DNA of 35,806 nucleotides, from contig NW_019091483.1 in the NCBI RefSeq assembly GCF_001949145.1, positions 744,553 to 780,358 of the forward strand. Reading direction: 5' to 3'. The first letter of the stretch is position 1; the number at the start of each line of letters is the position of its first letter. Positions 20,588-32,747 of the stretch are shown here, piece by piece. The stretch comes from Acanthaster planci (lineage: Eukaryota > Echinodermata > Asteroidea > Valvatida > Acanthasteridae). Both the position numbers and the translations under genes were made by a program. The notes beneath the pieces were generated by a model. The model was not told the origin of the DNA, did no database searches, and saw nothing but the letters and a program-made list of their open reading frames with translations.

Positions 20588-23500
20588 ATCGTGCCCCAGA
20601 GCGCCACAGGCCTTTGTACGAAAACATATCTACGAATCCAGGTCCTGCGAGGTCATGACGTTTTTCGTTTCCACGGTGGTACGTAATCAAAAAAGCATTT
20701 CTGCGTGGCGCCCCCAACGGTATAAACGTGGAAGGGTTTTGAAAAACCAGCAGAATTAGTTCATATTTATATAGCATTATTACTATTTATTCAGAAGTAG
20801 TGCCACTTTACATATAGTATATTTAACCGTATTCCCCATTTTTCACGACCGTTGGAGTCACTATTTAGGTTCAAGTTACTTGGTAGTCTTGACGCACATA
20901 AAGAAGCTTGAGGATTACACGAAAATTCAGTTCAATTCAACAAAAAATTATAACGTTATTACAAAAATACGGAAATGGGGTGACTATCAATAACCAGGTG
21001 TTTGCCCGGAGGGTTTTTAAAAGTGTCGTATCTGCAGATACCTCTGCACATTTTACACTTATATGTTCTAAAATAATGTATTCCTAAATTTTTCTGTACA
21101 TCACACTGTGGCCGTATCAATAACAATATGTACTGAATTAAAGGGGATGAAGAATGACAGACGTTGCAAGGTGCTACGTAACGCTGCTATGCTTGATGAT
21201 GTAAATAATACACAGTTTTATACTGTACTTGCAGCGGGTAACACTCATCACTAATTCTTAATTAATTGAATAAATCGGCAGAAAGTGCAGCAAATGGTCT
21301 TACTGCTATTATTATTTTTGTTATTATTTGGTTTTATTGTTATTATTTATTTATTCGACCAAAACAGAAGAGAAAAGTCTAATACTGCACATAAAAGTAA
21401 AACAAGCACTGCAAAAGAAGCTGAAGGAAGATTGAAAAACGCGACAGATGGGTAGACGGGGGACCATGGAGGTCATGGACTGCAAAAATTATATTAAATG
21501 TCTTCTGGATAATAGAGAGAGTCAGTTGAGCCGATCCGTCCAGTCTTCATATGAAATTTGATCTCGCCCTTGTTTGGGGGCATTGACATGCCATTCACAC
21601 GCAAACCTCAATATGCTTGGGAAAGGCACGCTCGCCCAGGCGAGGGACAGAGGGATTTCACTTTAGCGCCGTCTACACATATGAGCATTAAACCCGAGTC
21701 TCTCCGTGTTGAACTTCGTTGCGCGCCCGCTGAGTCGACACAGTACATGCAGTATCCTATTCGTAAGCATGACCCACTTCAATATAAAAACCACTGATGT
21801 GCAGATACACGACCATCGCTGGAACGTGAGGTCGCGGCGAATGGCCGTTATTTTTTCTTTTCTTTTTTTCTTTTTCAGCCTGAAAAGTCTAAATTTAACA
21901 CACTTTTATGTATTTTGTGTCTGGACTCCTTACCTTTAATCGTTTGATCGTATTAAGAATTGAAGGTGACACCTATAGCCTCGTTTTCAAAGGCGGAAGT
22001 GCGCAGATCGGCGCTAAAGGTGTCGCATTGGGATCCCTCTATTTTTTATGTGCAGGCCGGAGAAACAAGCTTTGGGCGTCAAGCATTCGTGCCTTTTGCA
22101 TCTGGACAGGAATTTGCTTCTGCTGCCCAGGTTTGCCAGTATGGGCATTTAGGTTTTAGGGTTTACAGAAAGCCTTCATAAAACGTTGCACGGACACATA
22201 CACTATGACTTTGATATAACCGGGACTTCGTTAGAAAAAACATGAATTCAGGAAACTGGAATTCTTGAAATTTGCTCTTTGTTACAAAAGTGTAATTATA
22301 ACCGAAACCTGTGTAATGAAATGTGTGTACGCCCAGCAGGAGCCTCTTTGGTGTCCAGTTGTTTTTCAGGCCACATATTCACTAGGGGTATACAGGGTCG
22401 CCCGCCAGTACATGGGACCAAATTTGCTCTCGTAGACCAAACTAAGATTTGAATTCTGACAAATACATTCCTATAAGAGCACCCTATGGCGCGTGAATGG
22501 GAGAATTTGTGAAAAAAGGAATGCGGAAAGTACTCGATGGATCTTTCGAAATACTGGTCAAACGGGACGCTCCAAATTATTATATTTTGCAGTCAATTTT
22601 CACCAGATGTAGGCACTATCTTGGAAATGCCAATGGGCTTCTCGACTGTTGCAAAGCATGACCATCTCTGAAGAGAAATATCTTTGAAAGCGTTAATCTG
22701 ATGTGTGTCCTGAACATTTAAACTTTTGGGGCGATTTTTAAAGTAAGAAGAATATTATTCCTTTTGAATTTCTGGTTTACAACCGTAACAAATCGCACAG
22801 CAAAAGCAGTTTAGCCTTTTGACTGCCCTTTAATATACGTTATATTAAATAACGTGTGAAATCTTGCCTTGATTATTAAAGAAAAAGGAAAATTTCACGG
22901 GTGCTAACATGACAACACATGGTCGCTGAAATCGAATAATTGTGTCTTGTAAACGTCATTTTTTCAGGCTATCCCAGTGGCTGAATAAGAATATGGCGGC
23001 TTTCCTGTCATATGCGTATTACTATGCGTAATGATAACTAACTCGTAATCCCATCAAAAGAAAGTTTCACTGAGATGTTACTTTTAGGTATTCTATAAAT
23101 TCGGGGCGCAAAAAGTTTGATATTTTTGTGTCCCTGTTACACCGTAGTATAACTGTGTAATATGACAAAGAAATATCACTGAAATTGATTTCAAACTATC
23201 CATTCTATACCCATCTTTCTATTTGCAAATTTGCATTCTTTCATCACTCTTGGAAATTTGAGAATATGTCCTGTCCTTAAAGGAACACAAAAGAAAAATG
23301 GACCCCTTGTCTATAGCACGACCCTTTTGTCGTTTTTAGTGATTATGTTAAGACTTTCGCTATATGAAAGTTCACACACGCTTTGTTGCATTTGTATTAC
23401 TGTAAGAGGAGGGTATATATAATTCAGTTTAATTTCCCTTACTTTAAAAATAATAGCTCGCTCATGTGCCACCAAGAACCACTTTCATGATGAAATTATA

Positions 23501-25829
23501 AAGTTCTGTCCATGCCCATTTCCATGGTGTGGAATATCTCCTAATTTGCAAAAAATTTTAATGAGTACGATGGCGCCGAAGAAAAATTGGCCCCTACCCT
23601 AACCTCTCGAGTAGTAAAAGACGAAACAGACAAAAACACACTAAGCATCCTTGCATACCCACAACCCGTGAGGAGGGCCGAGAAGGGCTAACATCTATCG
23701 CAGAATATTGTGACGGACGTAATTAGTCACATCTATAAACATGCAAAGCGTTGGGGGCTCCTTCTAAGTTTCCAAATCATTGTGTGTGCACGTTCAGTGT
23801 TGACGTGTGTTACCATTTACAATGAAAATATCAGTCCTCGTCAAAAGCTCTGGAAAAGCCACTCTCCTTCAATCCTGTAAAGGCGGTGGGGACGAAAGGA
23901 CGGGAAAGTGATCTTCTTTTCAACGATATGGAAATAAGGTGAGAAAAGTACAAGAGTCTAACAGCCCGTCGAAAACTGGAACATTAGAAATGCAGAGCTT
24001 CTAAGTTAACACATTGCTGGTCACTTTCACACCAACAGTGGACTGTAAGATAAAATGTCTTTGTAGGCATTGAGCCAAGCATACAGTAGAGCACTGATAC
24101 ACTTGGTAGAAATTCGGACACACTTCAAATTTAATACACGATCTTTACGCTTCCAATTTCCCTTGCCAACAAAGAAGAGGTCTGGTGCACTGTTGCAAAA
24201 CCTTTCACTGTCAGACAAGTCACCAAACTATAGGGGAGGTATAAAAATGGAACAAAATTGTAATGTCTCAAATACAATTCCTCGACTTCCTCAGGTTTTA
24301 TTAGTGAAGAAAGTACAAGCATCATGTTTGATATTAATTATCAGCGCGCTGATAAAAAAAATGGAAAGAACGAAAGTAGACAAGAGTTTTAGTACTTGCA
24401 CTTGACCCCAGGTTGAACTGTTCATGCTTTGGAATTCTTATGAAATTCATCTTTAAACTAAGGAAACAAATTATTATTAAAAAAATTAACGATTCCAAAA
24501 CTTAACTTGGAGCTTGCAAACGGTGCATCAAAGTTACCCTCGAATAAAACACCTTCATATATTAACAATACATGTTTTAGTAGCATAGCCGGTTAGACAA
24601 TAACAACTTGACTAAAACTTTATGCAGTTTCTAAAGAAAGTCGTACAACTAAATTATTGCTATTTTAATGATTAACTGTTCAGTGCACTCAGTTCTTAAA
24701 CATAGTTAGTATATTCAACAAGGGTAATTCTATCCAATCTGTAACTGACTTCATGTTTTGAAACACTTAAATCGTGGCACCAAATTTTAGATAACCCTCG
24801 AGGAACCTTTTATAGACGTTATTAGACGCCAGTTGTTTGTGGATAACGACACTACCTAAATGGTTTCAGTCACTTATTCGTTGCGGCTACTGGGCTTCAA
24901 GATGTCGGAATTTTTGGTCAGAGAACCGGACTGGACAAGGGACGGCATATAAACAACCGAGGCTATTTATATTTAGCTATTTTTAAAAGCAATGTCAAGA
25001 AACGGCTCGTTTATAAATTTCATAAAGATGCCTTGTATTCAAAGTGACACTAGTCATTAAGTCATTAAGTTTGTGTTGAACATTCGTTACCAAATATTTC
25101 CATAATTTGCTTTTTTACACTAAAATACCTCCGTTTTAGATGTGGCTTATTTTTAAAATCAATTTCCGGTAATATCGGAGGTGAAGGTCAAAGGCTGTGC
25201 AGATACCAGGAATCAAACTTTGCCAGGGGCAATGAATAACTGACCACATTAAAGAACAGCAGTCTTTTCCTTTGCAGAGTCATATTTCAAAGTAATAATT
25301 ATTAATTTGACATCCAATCAGTCGTAATCCGATATTTAATAGAACCGTTCAATAGGACTTTGAGTTGTTGTAAATTGACAGCTTACTTTCATTGACTTCA
25401 CCCAATCATGCTTTTTGTTCGACTGGTAAGTGAAAAAATAGCTATTGCCTGTAATTTCAGATCTGATGTTCTCATTCGTGATGACGTCAGTGTTGGAGTC
25501 ATACTCGACTTGGATTTATAGTCGATACCAGACTCGTTCAGATGGTTGTGACCAGTGCTCCTTCACAGCTACTTCACTCGTCCCCCCCCCCGCCATGAAA
25601 GGCAAACGCCTTCAACAAAATTTTGTCAAGGAAATACGTCACAGCTACCGACGGGCGAAACACATGCCCCAAATGCATTCAGTGCATGTGCCACGTGCGT
25701 GCACGACCCATGCTATTGGTCGATTGATTTCAGTGCGATGAATGCTTTGCAAAAATTACAGGGCTTTGGGGAGGAACGAAGCATTGACATCTGCTCTCTC
25801 ATTCCCAGCGGAAGCCAAGGTAGAAATGA
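20588..25829. other. Long interval between the two gene copies; no confident gene
   Basis: Includes a strong plus-strand pyrimidine tract plus AG at 21845-21879, but all three frames after it stop soon. Also a YY1-like ATGGCGGC at 22993, a plus donor-like CTGGTAAGTG near 25425, and a run of ten C at 25584. Open frames at 21558-22181, 24070-24405 and 25445-25860 overlap in several frames with no family features. Confidence 0.4.
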
Positions 25830-26284
25830 AATAAACCGCTGGCCAGGAGTTTTCTTTTGAAAGAAAAACAGCCCCATTAAAAATTTCCTTTTTTTATACA
25901 TTTTATTGTGAATGTCCGAAAGTAATTTTTGTACATATTTATGCATATCAAACGCATGTGGGAATCAATACCTTCGTCCTTTCCCTGAAAATGTCAGGTT
26001 GCAATATTTTTTCAAAGATTTTTATTCATGATTATGACGCGTCTTTAGAACAGTTTTGTTCATCTGTATAAGACATTTATGATAAATTGAAATAACCATA
26101 CCTTGCAAAATTTAATTATCTCTTTTTATTTTTTCTTGTTTTGTACATTTAAATAAGCTTCAAAATTACCACCATATCAACATTTCGACTGGTGGGAACT
26201 AAAATAAACATTGACAATGACATATTCTGCAATAAATACGAAAACACTGAGACAGACGTGCAGAGATCACTCGGCGGAGGCAGA

Positions 26285-26300
26285 GCTGTATAAAGAGTAG
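26285..26300 (+). promoter_or_regulatory. TATA-box-like element kept in both duplicated blocks
   Basis: GCTGTATAAAGAG at 26286-26298 corresponds to GCTGTATATAGAG at 752-764 in copy A, in a segment where neighbouring bases have changed. No gene can be tied to it; low confidence as a promoter. Confidence 0.2.
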
Positions 26301-26402
26301 CGCCTACTTCATTGTGTGTGTTGTACACCATGCAGCTATTGTGTACTATGTCCATGTGCACTGACCATAATCCACCATTCAGGAGAATAGAGAAGACCCG
26401 TT

Positions 26403-26500
26403 CTGAGGCAGTCTTACTTCTAGTACAACAAAGGAAGCAACGCAGTGGCGGGCCTGTGAAGCGTCCACGGGTGGGTTCGGATGCCTATAGGAGCCACATG
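26403..26500 (+). pseudogene. Possible transposase-derived peptide remnant, copy B
   Basis: Translates as EAVLLLVQQRKQR then SGGPVKRPR. Copy A (about 1000-1093) reads, in the matching frame, stop-AVFLLVSKRKQR then RGGRVKRTR before a one-base shift. The hydrophobic run followed by a basic run resembles the N-terminal part of Harbinger/HARBI1-type nucleases. This is an impression from memory over only about 25 residues. It could be coincidence. Confidence 0.15.
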
Positions 26501-26558
26501 CCCAACCCTTCTTTTGGAGATTGGGTTTTAAATTGCTTTGAAAAATGAGATCTTGCTC

Positions 26559-26650
26559 AGGGACGTAGCCACCGCAGTGTGGGTGGGGGGTTGCAACACC
26601 CCTCTAATTAATTTCAGTCGGTAAATAGAGCTTCAGTCGGCAAATGAATC
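26559..26650 (+). repeat. Insert-specific repeat with GGGACGTAGCC and a 19-bp tandem pair
   Basis: AGGGACGTAGCC, a G-rich stretch, and GGTTGCAACACCCCTC, followed by TTCAGTCGGTAAAT and TTCAGTCGGCAAAT 19 bp apart. The stretch interrupts the alignment of block 1 copy B to copy A, so it looks like an insertion. Element type unknown. Confidence 0.35.
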
Positions 26651-27080
26651 CACAATTGGTACATAAACGAAATATGTTAGCCGTGGACATTCCCCTGAAG
26701 CATGTAAATGTAATGTACCACATATTTCCATTGTATACGACACGTGACCGGCAAACAAGTTGTTAAATAGACTCTGCCCCAACCCCCCCTCCGAAAACGC
26801 CTTCGCCAAGCCATGACTTACTTTTCAACATAGCTCTGTTTCCAAGAAAGAAAACATCATTTTGGGGCGTGAATTCCAGAATTCTATATGCCAAACAGAA
26901 GCATGTGGAATTGGAAGTTGTATTTGCGCTATCAGCGATTAAAATGTATTGCTTTATAGTAGCCCTACTTAAAACGGAGAACATAAACAAAACTTAAAAA
27001 ATGCAACGCATGAGATACCTCACAATATTGTGGAGGGGTGAGTCATTTTTGTGATGTGCCTTACACCCACACCCGCGTTG

Positions 27081-27748
27081 CAAGGATATTTTTCGGTGGG
27101 AGGGGCAACCACCTTTTCCGAGGGAATTCCGTTGAGTAAAGAACTCAACTGAAATCATTTTTATTTGTTGAATAAAAAAGTAGACCTCCAGTCTCTCAAA
27201 TTTATTTCTTTAAATTTGTTTGGCTTTTTTCTCTTTATTTTTTTTCCAGGGTGCGTCCTCGAGGCACTTCTGCATTTTTATGATCATTTCTTTCAGTGAC
27301 AATAAATAAGGCACAAACCCTTTGAAGAAGCAAAAAAGAAAATCCAAAGAGACAAAAATGATAGAAAAGGACACTCTAAGACCGAACATCTAACAATGAC
27401 TTCCTTTCGCTGCATTAAAAAGACGCCTATTCCCGTTTTTCATTTCTAAGTACTTATAAATAATTACATTTCGATTCTTATAACTTCAAATATAATTTCA
27501 CATTTTGCATGCTTCTTGGCCAAATTAGGAAAGAATTAAAGGTATTCTACTTCTACTTTTGAATGAGAGAATTCGCACCCCCAAGTGATATTTCTTTTGT
27601 GCTAGAAAGCAAACTTTCTTGAAAAGCACGATCTCCCCAGGCCATTGTGTGGCAACACAGCCTCACTCTATAAGGCAATAAGGCATTTTGAGAGAAATCA
27701 AGTTTAAACATCGATTAACTGCCCTTTTTTTAACGTAACTACGTCGCT
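27081..27748. other. No gene seen
   Basis: Copy B sequence not alignable to copy A, T-rich near 27230-27250. No open frame of interest. Confidence 0.5.
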
Positions 27749-28300
27749 TTGCACATTAATGGAACTATGGGGGTATGCTACTTAAAAATATATTTTACTT
27801 TCTTCAAGCTTGACTGTGACTATCTGACTAGTTTCAAAATCAAAGGTTGTAACATGAGAAAGTTCAAATTTCGAGTTAGCTACTTTGCCATAAAAAGGCC
27901 GTCTTTAGTTCAGAGCAATTTAAACCGTATCTCTCTGCATCCGTCTGAAGACATTTTTGAGAACTATGGAACACTAATTTGGACTAACGTGACTGCTGAG
28001 GTGTTCACCGCTGCGGAATATTTATTTAACAGCGAAGCAAGAGCATATAATTGGCGAGTCAACGAGTTAATTTGCCACATCGAGATAGTAACTTTCCGTG
28101 GCGAGAAAACAAGTATTCTTGAAAATCCATGCAGCCCTTGTAAGATATTGTTCACCGCTGCGGAATATTTATTTAACAGCGAAGCAAGAGCATATAATTG
28201 GCGAGTCAACGAGTTAATTTGCCACATCGAGATAGTAACTTTCCGTGGCGAGAAAACAAGTATTCTTGAAAATCCATGCAGCCCTTGTAAGATATTGTAG
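27749..28300 (+). CDS. Unassigned 183-codon open frame containing a duplicated 49-residue unit
   Basis: Plus-strand open frame starting MHINGTMGVCYLK and ending with two identical copies of a unit that starts FTAAEYLFNSEARAYNW and contains ENPCSPCKIL. Without the 147-bp duplication it would be 134 codons. No signal peptide, membrane segment or domain that I recognise. The minus strand is also open through the same repeat (27964-28227), so either strand, or neither, may be coding. It sits just left of segmental block 2 in copy B, and I see no equivalent in copy A. It could be a fragment of a repeat family. Function unknown; coding status doubtful. Confidence 0.2.
   Translation: MHINGTMGVCYLKIYFTFFKLDCDYLTSFKIKGCNMRKFKFRVSYFAIKRPSLVQSNLNRISLHPSEDIFENYGTLIWTNVTAEVFTAAEYLFNSEARAYNWRVNELICHIEIVTFRGEKTSILENPCSPCKILFTAAEYLFNSEARAYNWRVNELICHIEIVTFRGEKTSILENPCSPCKIL
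28002..28295. repeat. Perfect 147-bp tandem duplication
   Basis: 28002-28148 is repeated base for base at 28149-28295. The unit begins TGTTCACCGCTGCGG and ends GTAAGATAT. Zero visible differences in a region where other duplicated sequence has diverged by about a quarter means the event is very recent, or is an assembly artefact. 147 is divisible by three, so open frames pass through both copies. Confidence 0.9.
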
Positions 28301-31300
28301 GTGGGGACACGGTTGGAGAAAACTGACTTTACCTACTCGCTAAAACATTACAGGTAGACACACTTTTCTCGGTTGCCACTCTTTTCATTATCCAGACACG
28401 TCAACAGGTGCTATATTTACGCTTGATCTCACAACTTACTTGGTATACCTCTATAGGTAGTGCTCCCTGTACGGCTGCAATGGGTCACAGCTTGTTTTTA
28501 CATCCACCAAATCATAACCAACACCACAAACAGACCCTCAGTCGTGCGCGAAGGGACCTTTAGGGCATTTTTACAAAACCGGGTTATTATCGTTTTCACG
28601 AACCTGCTCCTGTACAGCGCAGCACTTAGCGCGCACTCTGTGCTTTTCCGTTTTACGACTTGATGCCGATCTTACTTACACAAGTTAAAACAACTTTTCA
28701 TTAAATTTGGGGGTATGACATATATCTATAAATGTATAAATTAAGTTCAGTATTTTTTTCTCCGCACTGAATTGCCATAACAAGCTTGTGTGTCAGATCG
28801 TGCAAACAAAAATCAGTCTATTTACGCTTTAGTGTCCGATGTGCGCCCCGCTACCTGGTGCTGGTTTGTGAAACCAAAATTGTTGAGATCGCAGTTTTCA
28901 CAAACTGACACCCACTTGAAACTGTCAGTTCGTGGTGTAGGTGACAAAAAATTCGGTAACAAGGTTAACGCTTCGTGGATAAAATTCCTTCATATCAACT
29001 TATCCTACGAGATAACTGAAACTAACTCAAACGTGAGGTCTATATAATTCACGTGTAAAATCCCTTCATTTGCTTAAGGCTACACAACGATAACGAAAAC
29101 AGTGTAGCTCCACTCAGACAACCGACGTGATATAAAAGAGTTGACTCACAATGTCTCTATTCACTCTTTGCACGCTGCCGTCACAGGCATACAGAGCCTC
29201 GAACTGGCACCTTGTAGAAACGCATCAAAATCGCGTCAACACAGCTTTTTCAAATATTGCAATTTGTGTAAAGCTGTCAGATCGAGGGCTCGGCATGCCT
29301 ATGGCGGTAGCTTGCAAAGAGCGAATACCACCTGTAGCAACCAGTGGCCATTTCAACCGTATCGAATACGAAGGTGATACATGATTGTAATTGGTTCGCA
29401 TGTCATTGTAACTATTGATGCCACGATCGAATTTGGTTAGCAGTAGCGGACAAGCCATTTATAGGCTTTTAATGGCGTGGTAAACTGCCGCTTCAGTGAC
29501 CTTATGTGCTGATTAAGGCATTGCAAGTCAGACCTTTTCGTTACGAAATCTGCGTTCAGGAAAAGGACTACCAAGAACTAACTGCGGGCGTCATTCGAAA
29601 AATCTGGACTCACAATGCCCTGTATCGACTGGAACCACCAGCAGCTATCTTACCACATCAAATAAAGGTGAACATTGGTTCGCTGAGTTCTTTAACTATT
29701 GGAGCCAAGGGTGATTTGGTTAACAATAGCGAACAAGCCTTTGTATAACCTTTGTTGTCGGCATGGTAAGATGGCCGCCGGTGGCTTCAACTGCCCATGT
29801 GGCATTGGAGTCCAGACTTTTTATTTGGTTCGTGCTCAGAAAAGAGCAACAAAGACTACCCATAGGCGTCATGTGAATAAAATCTGGACTCGCAATACAT
29901 GGACTACAACCAAAGCGCCCATCTTACCACACAAAAGTGATCATTAGTTCACTTGCTACTGTCACGATTGAAGCCGCGAGTGATTTGGTTAACAACGGCG
30001 AGAAAGCTTTTGTTTTATCTTTCGGTTTGTTTCGCACAGATCCAGGTCACAATCAGTAATCTTTCTCAGAACGCGCCTATCGGATAAAGCGTACCAGCTT
30101 TGGGATTACTGGGCGTGTTTTGGTGATCAAAACCATGACATTGTTTTAATTTTTGGCCAATGGTTAAGCGTTTTTGCGACTTAATTATGCTACTTTGACG
30201 TCATTTTTCCGATCAAACGAGAACTTGAGGTTTCAATTTGTTCAGCGCAAATTCAAAATAAAGACAATTTGTCGCCCCTCAATTGAGTGAATTATACATT
30301 GCATTATTTGTTATTACACGCAGCGAATCAAAGAGATGCTTTGTTGTAGAACGTACGTAAAGGAATGAGCAGGTCTGGTGATATTAAGAGAAATGATGTT
30401 CATCTACAGTGTCGTCTGCTTCCTTGCGCAGCCTTTGTCAGATGACGCAACCGTTTCTGGATCTTCGTTTTTGTGCACTGCGCAAAACATGTAGGCCTCT
30501 TGCCGGCGTCAGGGTATGGCGTCTGACTGCATACGGTGATTTAAGGCTAATAAATTAAACTGCTATAGCACCACACAGGACTTAAGAATTCGTAACAACA
30601 GATACCCTTATTTATCTGTCACTTTGCAAGGTATGTGTATGTATAATTAGCTTACACAGTTTAAAAAACAGGACAATGGCTCGTCTTAGCATTATTTGGG
30701 TATCAACATATTGATGGATTAAAGCTTTATGTACAGTCTTCATTCGGTAGGTTTATGATTTATTTAAAAGCATGAGATAACATTTAAACACAGAATTGCA
30801 TGCCGTTTACAATAGTAGCGTGACAGAAGACACAACTTGTAAGGTTTTTGAAAAACATAAGGCGAATTGAACAGAAATGTTAAGAGATCACTAGCAAATG
30901 GAATGGTTCATAAATATTTGTTTACTCATCAAGAATATAGGGACTGCATTAATTTTTAAGGTCATGGATAACTTCACCCGAAGTACAATCATGAAATTAG
31001 AGTGGCTGCACTTTGAGGGCAAAGTCATTGCATAATTATTTTTCATACAGAGTATGGTTTATTTTAGAGGACACCGCCTGCTAAGTTTGACATTCCCAAT
31101 GAACCCCTTCCCCACGAAGCCAAGAAAACGAGAAGTGTTCTGAAAAACATGATTTCAATCTCAATTGTTATATATTGCAATTTGTAGTTTGCCAAATGCC
31201 AAATGTAGTTTCATGGAAAATTTAGCTCCCGGTTAAAAAGTCGTGTGTTTGCATCCAGCAGCTGTCTACGTTTGTGATCTTGGTTAAGTCACTTAAATCT

Positions 31301-31440
31301 CATCTTGCCCTTCTCTAGAAGGGAATATATAAATGGGTACCCGTGAGGACAGCGATACGTTTTACGTTTGATAAGACATTTACGCTAGAGCTGGCAACCT
31401 TTGTTTTATGTGTTGGAAAATTCATATGAAGACACTTTCA
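28270..31440 (+). repeat. Segmental duplication, block 2, copy B
   Basis: Partner of 4085-5870, same order and orientation, offset 24.2-25.5 kb. It is longer than copy A because of extra sequence at about 28800-29390 and an additional internal repeat unit. The sequence at 30470-31430 follows 4960-5870 closely in order. No gene is supported. Confidence 0.8.
29395..30030 (+). repeat. Tandem ~270-bp non-coding units, 2.3 copies (copy B)
   Basis: The word ATTTGGTTAR followed by CAAGCC- or AAGCTTT-like sequence recurs at 29431, 29714 and 29983, giving periods of 283 and 269. Each unit also carries AAATCTGGACTC-CAATGC and a GGCGTCAT word. The second unit contains GTAAGATGGCCGCCGGTGGCTTC in two adjoining parts. 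No convincing coding frame. Confidence 0.7.
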
Positions 31441-32544
31441 GGCAGTTTTTTCCTTGAGAAATGTAGCCTATGTGAAGTAGATTTGCTGTAGGTGCGGACA
31501 TTCCAAACGGGTAAAATATATTTACTACTAAGCTGTATCTTTAGAGAAAAAATAAAACTAAAAACTTTCGAAAGGTCCAGAAGAACTCCGCAGTAATATT
31601 TTAATTATGAATTGGAGTTTTACCATGAAATCTACTTTTCATCTAGCAGCATGTCGACATTCGTAACCTCCTTATCAAGGTCTTTATATCAGGAATAACT
31701 TCGCGTTGACGGAAAAGGATACTGAAGTACTGTAATAATACTTTTTCACAAGGTGCAATGAAATATGATCTACTAGCTATTTTACCATTACTTGGCCAGT
31801 GCATGATAAACTGATGTTTTTCCCAATCCGGAAGACAAGTTACGAATAAGGAGAGTCCATCTTATGTGATCTGTGATGTGATTATTTTCTTTTCAGGCAA
31901 AAATTACTCGAAACTTAAACAAGGGTGCCTCAGAACAAACCTGGCGAAGATTCAGCTCGGTGATTACTTGCATATTCCAAGGAAAAACTATTCTCTGGGA
32001 TTTCGACATCAGATCATAGTTCCAGAGTTACGCTTTAAATCGTGCCTGAATTTACACCCGCGCGTGTGACCAGCATAGATGTAGAATCAGTATTTGATTG
32101 GCAACGCGCGTTCTGCCTTTGGCGGCGCCATTTTTCAACACTTGGGGCGACGTGCATCTTTCAAAGAAATACGAACCAGCGTGACCATGCCAACCTCGCT
32201 CCCGTAGGTGCGATCTTGCGTCGCCCTGTTGGTTTCTACCATGCCTTCTGACATGTAACCCCTATTATTGTAAGATTTAAATATCCTATTAATTGGGATA
32301 TTTAAATTAGAACTGTAGTTTATGTATTTATGCGCAACGCATATTTAAACGCAAATGCGTGACGTCCAGGAGTAAACATTGGCGCGAGCGTGCAGCTTTT
32401 GGAATCCACGTACGATTAATTTTACCTTTATGTAGTTTTCCCAAAACAATAATTTTACAGGGAGTTTAGTTAAATCACCATGTATAAACCAGGTATGCTT
32501 TTCAACTCTAATTTTGTCACTTATTCTGGATAACTGCAGATAAT
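31441..32544. other. Copy B stretch between blocks 2 and 3; no confident gene
   Basis: Shorter than the matching part of copy A (5871-8974). A CpG-rich patch at 32050-32240 includes GGCGGCGCCATTTTT at 32121-32135, a YY1-like site on minus, which might mark a promoter. Plus frames 31866-32251 overlap in two frames. A palindrome-like ATTTAAATAT / ATATTTAAAT pair occurs at 32276-32308. Confidence 0.4.
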
Positions 32545-32610
32545 GGACTTGCTGCAAGCGACTGATACCAGTAGCAGAAACGGTAGAAATAAGCCTATCT
32601 ACAATGTACT

Positions 32611-32747
32611 GGAGATCATATCACGAGACCAGACACAAGTGAGAGGGTGCAAATCACTAACAAATAATTTCCAGTTCATTTTGCTGGTGACTTTAATTCA
32701 AACTAGAGGTCTCGCGTAGGTCTGATGGCGTCTTGTGATGGTCTTAA
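32611..32747. mobile_element. MITE-like imperfect hairpin element, copy B
   Basis: Equivalent of the element at 9081, with arms GAGATCATATCACGAGACC and GTCTTGTGATGGTCTT and a longer, diverged loop. The right arm is better kept than the left. Its presence at the same place in both duplicated blocks dates the insertion before the segmental duplication. Confidence 0.45.

Larger units (their letters stand above)
25830..27080 (+). repeat. Segmental duplication, block 1, copy B
   Basis: Partner of 230-1390, same orientation, offset about 25.5 kb. The homology seems to begin near the run AACAGC-CCATTAAAAATTT at about 25870 or slightly earlier. I could not align the first 200 bases of the window to anything left of 25830, so the duplication edge may be close to here. 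Confidence 0.8.

Noticed and set aside
20374-20777. Opposing open frames of 94 and 107 codons
   Set aside because: Both contain dispersed repeat R1 and no recognisable domain; chance or repeat-derived.
21880-22181. Plus-strand exon after the strong pyrimidine tract at 21845-21879
   Set aside because: All three frames meet a stop within about 25 codons of the acceptor, and the 73-83 codon frames nearby overlap one another without family features.
24027-24405. Overlapping frames of 63, 111 and 64 codons
   Set aside because: They lie on opposite strands over the same bases, with no splice context, domain or paralogue in the window.
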